From Bryobacteraceae bacterium (GTDB taxonomy: Bacteria > Acidobacteriota > Terriglobia > Bryobacterales > Bryobacteraceae): DNA of 45,838 bases. The DNA lies in the NCBI GenBank assembly GCA_025056455.1, contig JANWVY010000015.1:1-45838 (forward strand). Direction: 5' to 3'. Numbering within the stretch: the first letter of the stretch is position 1; each line of letters opens with the position of its first letter. The notes below the pieces were generated by a model. That model did not search any database, had not been told where the DNA came from, and saw only the letters and a program-made list of their open reading frames with translations. Below, piece after piece: positions 43,164 to 45,838 of this stretch. Made by a program: the position numbers and the translations under genes.

Positions 43164-44489
43164 ATGCAGCCTCGCCTCTTGATTGGCCTGGGTTTGATGG
43201 TGGCCGCAATTTTTGTGCAACCAGTTCGGGCGCAACAAAACCAAGCGGCTGGGCCGGTGAAAAACGCGCCGAAAGCGCCAGCGCGAGGTCAGACCGAGGC
43301 TGAACGCAAGGAAGAAGAGGATCTTCGCCAAAGTATGGGCGAGGCTGGCACGAGCCCTCTCGAACTGATCCGGGCCCTCGAGCGGCATCTTGCCAAGTAT
43401 CCCCACTCCCGGCGGCGGCAGGAACTCGAGCGCGCTCTGACCAAGGCAGCAATTGAAGCGCGCGACCCGGCTCGCACCTTGAAATACGGCGAAAAATACC
43501 TCACCGATGAGCCGAATGATTTGCTGGTGCTCGAACGGGTAACGCGCCTGCTCACCGCATCAAGCGACAAGGCGAGCAACGAAAAAGGGCTCAAATTTGC
43601 CCGCCAGTTCGAGCAAGGCATGCGAGATTTGGAGAAAGAAAAGCCAGCAAACGGCCGTTTGGATGCGCGTTTGCGTGAGGATCTGGACCGTGGGCTGGCG
43701 CGGGCGTTTACCTTTCAGGCCCGCGCTTCTGGCAATCTGGGCCATTTCGATGAAGCTGTGGCGCTCGCCAAGAAGAGTTTCGAGCTTTATCCTTCTGCAG
43801 AGCCGGCGCAAGAAGTGGCCAAATGGCTGTTGCGGCAAAACAAAGTAGCTGATGCCCTCCCTTGGTTGGCGGATGCTTTCGCCTACCCAGATCCCCGTCT
43901 GACCGACGACGACCGCCGTGCGATCCGGCAAGAGCTGGGCAAGTGGCACCGGGAATTGTACGGCTCCGAGAAAGGCTTGGGAGATTTGATTCTGGCTGCT
44001 TACGACCGGGCCACAGAACGGTTAGAGCAGCGCCGCGCGCGATTACGGGAGATCGACCCGAACGCCAATCTCACCGAGCCCATGCAGTTCACACTAACCG
44101 GCGTGAATGGCGAGCGGCTGGATTTAAAAACGTTACGGGGCAAAGTTGTAGTTTTGGACTTCTGGGCCACCTGGTGTGGTCCCTGCCGGGTGCAGTATCC
44201 GATGTATGAGCAGGTGAAAGAAATTTTCCGCTCCCGCGACGATGTCGTGTTTCTAGGGATCAGTACGGATCAAAACCGTGAAGCTGTGAAGCCTTTTCTT
44301 CAACAACACAAGTGGAACAAGGCAGTGTATTTCGAGGATGGCTTGTCGCAGTTGTTAAAGGTCTCATCCATCCCTACGACGATCATCTTCAACAAGCGCG
44401 GCGAAATGGCAGCGCGTTTAAACGGATTTGTCCCGGAGCGGTTTGTCGAGATGTTGACGGAACGGATTCGCGAAACGCTCGCCAATTGA
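43164..44489 (+). CDS. TlpA-like thioredoxin with N-terminal helical-repeat region
   Basis: 441 residues. The signal peptide (LLIGLGLMVAAIFVQPVRAQ) directs it out of the cytoplasm. Residues 45-295 are helical with TPR-like pairs (GTSPLELIRALERHLAKYPH; GHFDEAVALAKKSFELYPSA). Residues 300-441 form a TlpA/AhpC-type thioredoxin domain with the redox motif WCGPC (337-341) in VVLDFWATWCGPC, the cis-Pro in SSIPTTIIFNKRG, and a final RFVEMLTERIRETL helix. It probably reduces disulfides in exported proteins or cytochromes. It lies last in the yebC-ruvC run and is convergent with the ParA unit. Confidence 0.9.
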   Translation: MQPRLLIGLGLMVAAIFVQPVRAQQNQAAGPVKNAPKAPARGQTEAERKEEEDLRQSMGEAGTSPLELIRALERHLAKYPHSRRRQELERALTKAAIEARDPARTLKYGEKYLTDEPNDLLVLERVTRLLTASSDKASNEKGLKFARQFEQGMRDLEKEKPANGRLDARLREDLDRGLARAFTFQARASGNLGHFDEAVALAKKSFELYPSAEPAQEVAKWLLRQNKVADALPWLADAFAYPDPRLTDDDRRAIRQELGKWHRELYGSEKGLGDLILAAYDRATERLEQRRARLREIDPNANLTEPMQFTLTGVNGERLDLKTLRGKVVVLDFWATWCGPCRVQYPMYEQVKEIFRSRDDVVFLGISTDQNREAVKPFLQQHKWNKAVYFEDGLSQLLKVSSIPTTIIFNKRGEMAARLNGFVPERFVEMLTERIRETLAN

Positions 44490-44515
44490 GCATCCGAGTC
44501 GAAAAGCTGCTCAGT

Positions 44516-44887
44516 TCAAGCGCGGAAAGCGTCTCCTTTTCGAGACCGCGTTTTGACCATCTCGACAATGTGCTCCAGGATACGATCTGGCTTTCTCCAC
44601 CTTCGGACCCGGTTCGCAGGGTCCATGCCGTACTCCGCCACCATGTCCTTCAGCCCTTTTACGTCCAATTCTTTTAATTTTGTTCGAAGGGCGGTTTCGC
44701 CATCGGCGAACACGGAAAACGGGTCAAAAGCGGCCGGGTTTCGCTGTTTTCGACGGGAAGATGCGGGGCGGGGAGGAGCGATGGCCTGGCCGAATTCCTG
44801 CTCAATCTCGCTGGCAAGCTGAGGATCCCGTTTGACGGCTTCAAGTAACAGGGCGAAGATCCTGTTGAGCTTTTCTTCCGCCCTCAT
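44516..44887 (-). CDS. Small basic protein with SAP-like C-terminus, ParA-linked
   Basis: 123 residues. An N-terminal helix (EEKLNRIFALLLEAVKRDPQ) is followed by a Pro/Arg-rich linker (APPRPASSRRKQRNP). The C-terminal domain (LRTKLKELDVKGLKDMVAEYGM, then RKPDRILEHIVEMVKTRSRK) resembles SAP or Rho-N-type helix-loop-helix DNA-binding modules and ends in KGDAFRA. The ATG overlaps the parA stop by four bases (ATGA), so it is translationally coupled and probably a partner of the ATPase. There is no ParB-like domain. Function is unknown; a DNA-binding adaptor for ParA is inference. Confidence 0.65.
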   Translation of the reverse strand: MRAEEKLNRIFALLLEAVKRDPQLASEIEQEFGQAIAPPRPASSRRKQRNPAAFDPFSVFADGETALRTKLKELDVKGLKDMVAEYGMDPANRVRRWRKPDRILEHIVEMVKTRSRKGDAFRA

Positions 44888-45732
44888 ACGGCTACCCTCA
44901 GAACCTCTTCCGTCAGCTGTCGGAAGATTTCAAATTGCCCTTGATATCCGTACTTCTGGCGGAGAGTGTTGAAGGGGAGGAATTCAGCGGCTTCCGCGAT
45001 GCGCCCGCAGTGTGGGATCACGGTCTCGAAGACACGCACATCGCCGTTTGCCCGCAGCCAGCGTAGGGTATTTTGGTGCAGTTTGAGTTGCGCGCGGTAC
45101 ATCGAGATGACAATGCCGTAGGGTTCAATCCGCTCACCGATCTCCCGCGCGAAATCCCGGACCCGCTTGATAATTTGCGGGATCCCGTAAGTGGAGAGGA
45201 TATCGGGAATGGTTGGGATGAGGTAGCCGTCCGAGATCCGCAGGCCATTCAAGGTGATGATGCCGAGGTTCGGGGGGCAGTCAATGAAGACGTAGTCGTA
45301 CTTATCGAGGATCGGCTTGGCGGCCCTCCGGAGTACGTCCACGGGATTAGCGGCGTAGAATTTGCCAGAAGGCATCGACGCGAGTCTGTCCTGCACATCG
45401 ATGAGGTCCAGACTCGAGGGTAGCAGATCCACGGTCCGAACCTCCTGGACATTCGAGACGCCGCGCTGGATCGTGCTTTCAAGGTCGAACTGGCGGTCGG
45501 CTGGATCCACCAAGGCATCCTGAAACAGGCGTGCGAGCGTGCGCTGTTGGTCATTTAGATTTTTCCAGTTGTCCTCGCCGATGAGCATGACGGTCGCATT
45601 TGTTTGGGGGTCGAGATCAATGACGAGCACCTTCTTCCCGAACTCTGCTGATAGCATTTCTGCCAAGGCGACCGTTGTCGTGGTCTTACCGACTCCACCC
45701 TTCAAATTGATGGTCGAGATCACTCTCGCCAC
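44884..45732 (-). CDS. ParA family ATPase (orphan)
   Basis: 282 residues. Deviant Walker A NLKGGVGKTT (residues 9-18) with the signature Lys11, then VLVIDLDPQTNATV, the DYVFIDCPPNLGIITLNGL Walker B region and the C-terminal GYQGQFEIFRQLTEEVL. Start GTG at 45732 with AGGAGG 9 bases upstream. ParA proteins form ATP-dependent dimers on DNA and move plasmids, chromosomes or protein clusters. A ParB/parS partner is not downstream; instead the gene overlaps a small SAP-like protein gene. The unit could belong to a mobile element continuing past the right edge, or it could position a cellular cargo. Confidence 0.9.
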   Translation of the reverse strand: MARVISTINLKGGVGKTTTTVALAEMLSAEFGKKVLVIDLDPQTNATVMLIGEDNWKNLNDQQRTLARLFQDALVDPADRQFDLESTIQRGVSNVQEVRTVDLLPSSLDLIDVQDRLASMPSGKFYAANPVDVLRRAAKPILDKYDYVFIDCPPNLGIITLNGLRISDGYLIPTIPDILSTYGIPQIIKRVRDFAREIGERIEPYGIVISMYRAQLKLHQNTLRWLRANGDVRVFETVIPHCGRIAEAAEFLPFNTLRQKYGYQGQFEIFRQLTEEVLRVAV

Positions 45733-45838
45733 GTTCGTGTTCCTCCTCTAGAGCCCAGCTGGAGCCTCACCTGGTGCGAAAAGCGGGCCTTGATCTCAGC
45801 TTAGCGATCGGCGCAAAGAAGCGGCGCTCCTGGCTCGG
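45733..45838. other. Upstream region of parA, window edge
   Basis: Holds the AGGAGG ribosome site of parA (45742-45747 on the plus strand, read on the minus strand). Otherwise I see no gene or clear promoter before the sequence ends. Confidence 0.4.

Overview
The window looks like chromosome of an acidobacterium of the Bryobacterales/Solibacter type. This is inferred from gene content, not from a marker gene. The supporting content is two pairs of DUF1501 and planctomycete-type cytochrome c (PSCyt/DUF1549/DUF1553) genes, a very large Oar-like TonB-dependent receptor with an N-terminal carboxypeptidase-regulatory domain, an exosortase plus EpsI pair, a lone Tat-exported sulfatase, and moderately high GC with frequent GTG and TTG starts.

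Layout. 1-3270 is an accessory strip. It holds the start of a DUF669-like gene, a Sak4-like AAA_24 ATPase, the broken end of a Cas4/RecB-like nuclease, a 5'-truncated IS256-family transposase that cuts the nuclease, a small orphan ORF, and an outer-membrane barrel gene bracketed by related short repeats. The strip lies at the 3' end of a tRNA-Gln gene (3272-3345), the usual place for island integration. From 3365 to 13 kb (minus strand) come aroG, the first DUF1501/PSCyt pair, a HAD phosphatase, an amidohydrolase, an RMND1/DUF155-like membrane protein and tRNA-Ser. 11927-16372 is a tightly overlapping five-gene trans-4-hydroxy-L-proline operon: Pyr4H2C deaminase, 4-hydroxyproline 2-epimerase and a three-subunit D-hydroxyproline dehydrogenase.

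16943-24151 is the most unusual block. A second DUF1501/PSCyt pair lies between the FadJ-like bifunctional beta-oxidation protein and its thiolase, with overlapping reading frames. Upstream of it is a galactose block (SSS symporter, 65-residue membrane protein, galactokinase) with a sulfatase divergent from it. After a pseudo-receiver protein, a tandem universal stress protein and a GT2 glycosyltransferase, the strand changes. lysS and a LolC/E-like permease are coupled on the plus strand. The Oar-like receptor, an unknown coiled-coil protein and ispG follow on the minus strand.

The right part (39.3-44.5 kb, plus strand) holds exosortase and EpsI, then yebC-ruvC-unknown secreted protein-TlpA-like thioredoxin. 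The window ends with an orphan ParA ATPase (minus strand) whose frame overlaps a small basic protein with a SAP-like C-terminus. This is a compact two-gene unit with no ParB in view. The best candidates for undescribed biology are the beta-oxidation/PSCyt/DUF1501 operon and the ParA plus small-protein unit. No CRISPR array or rRNA is present.
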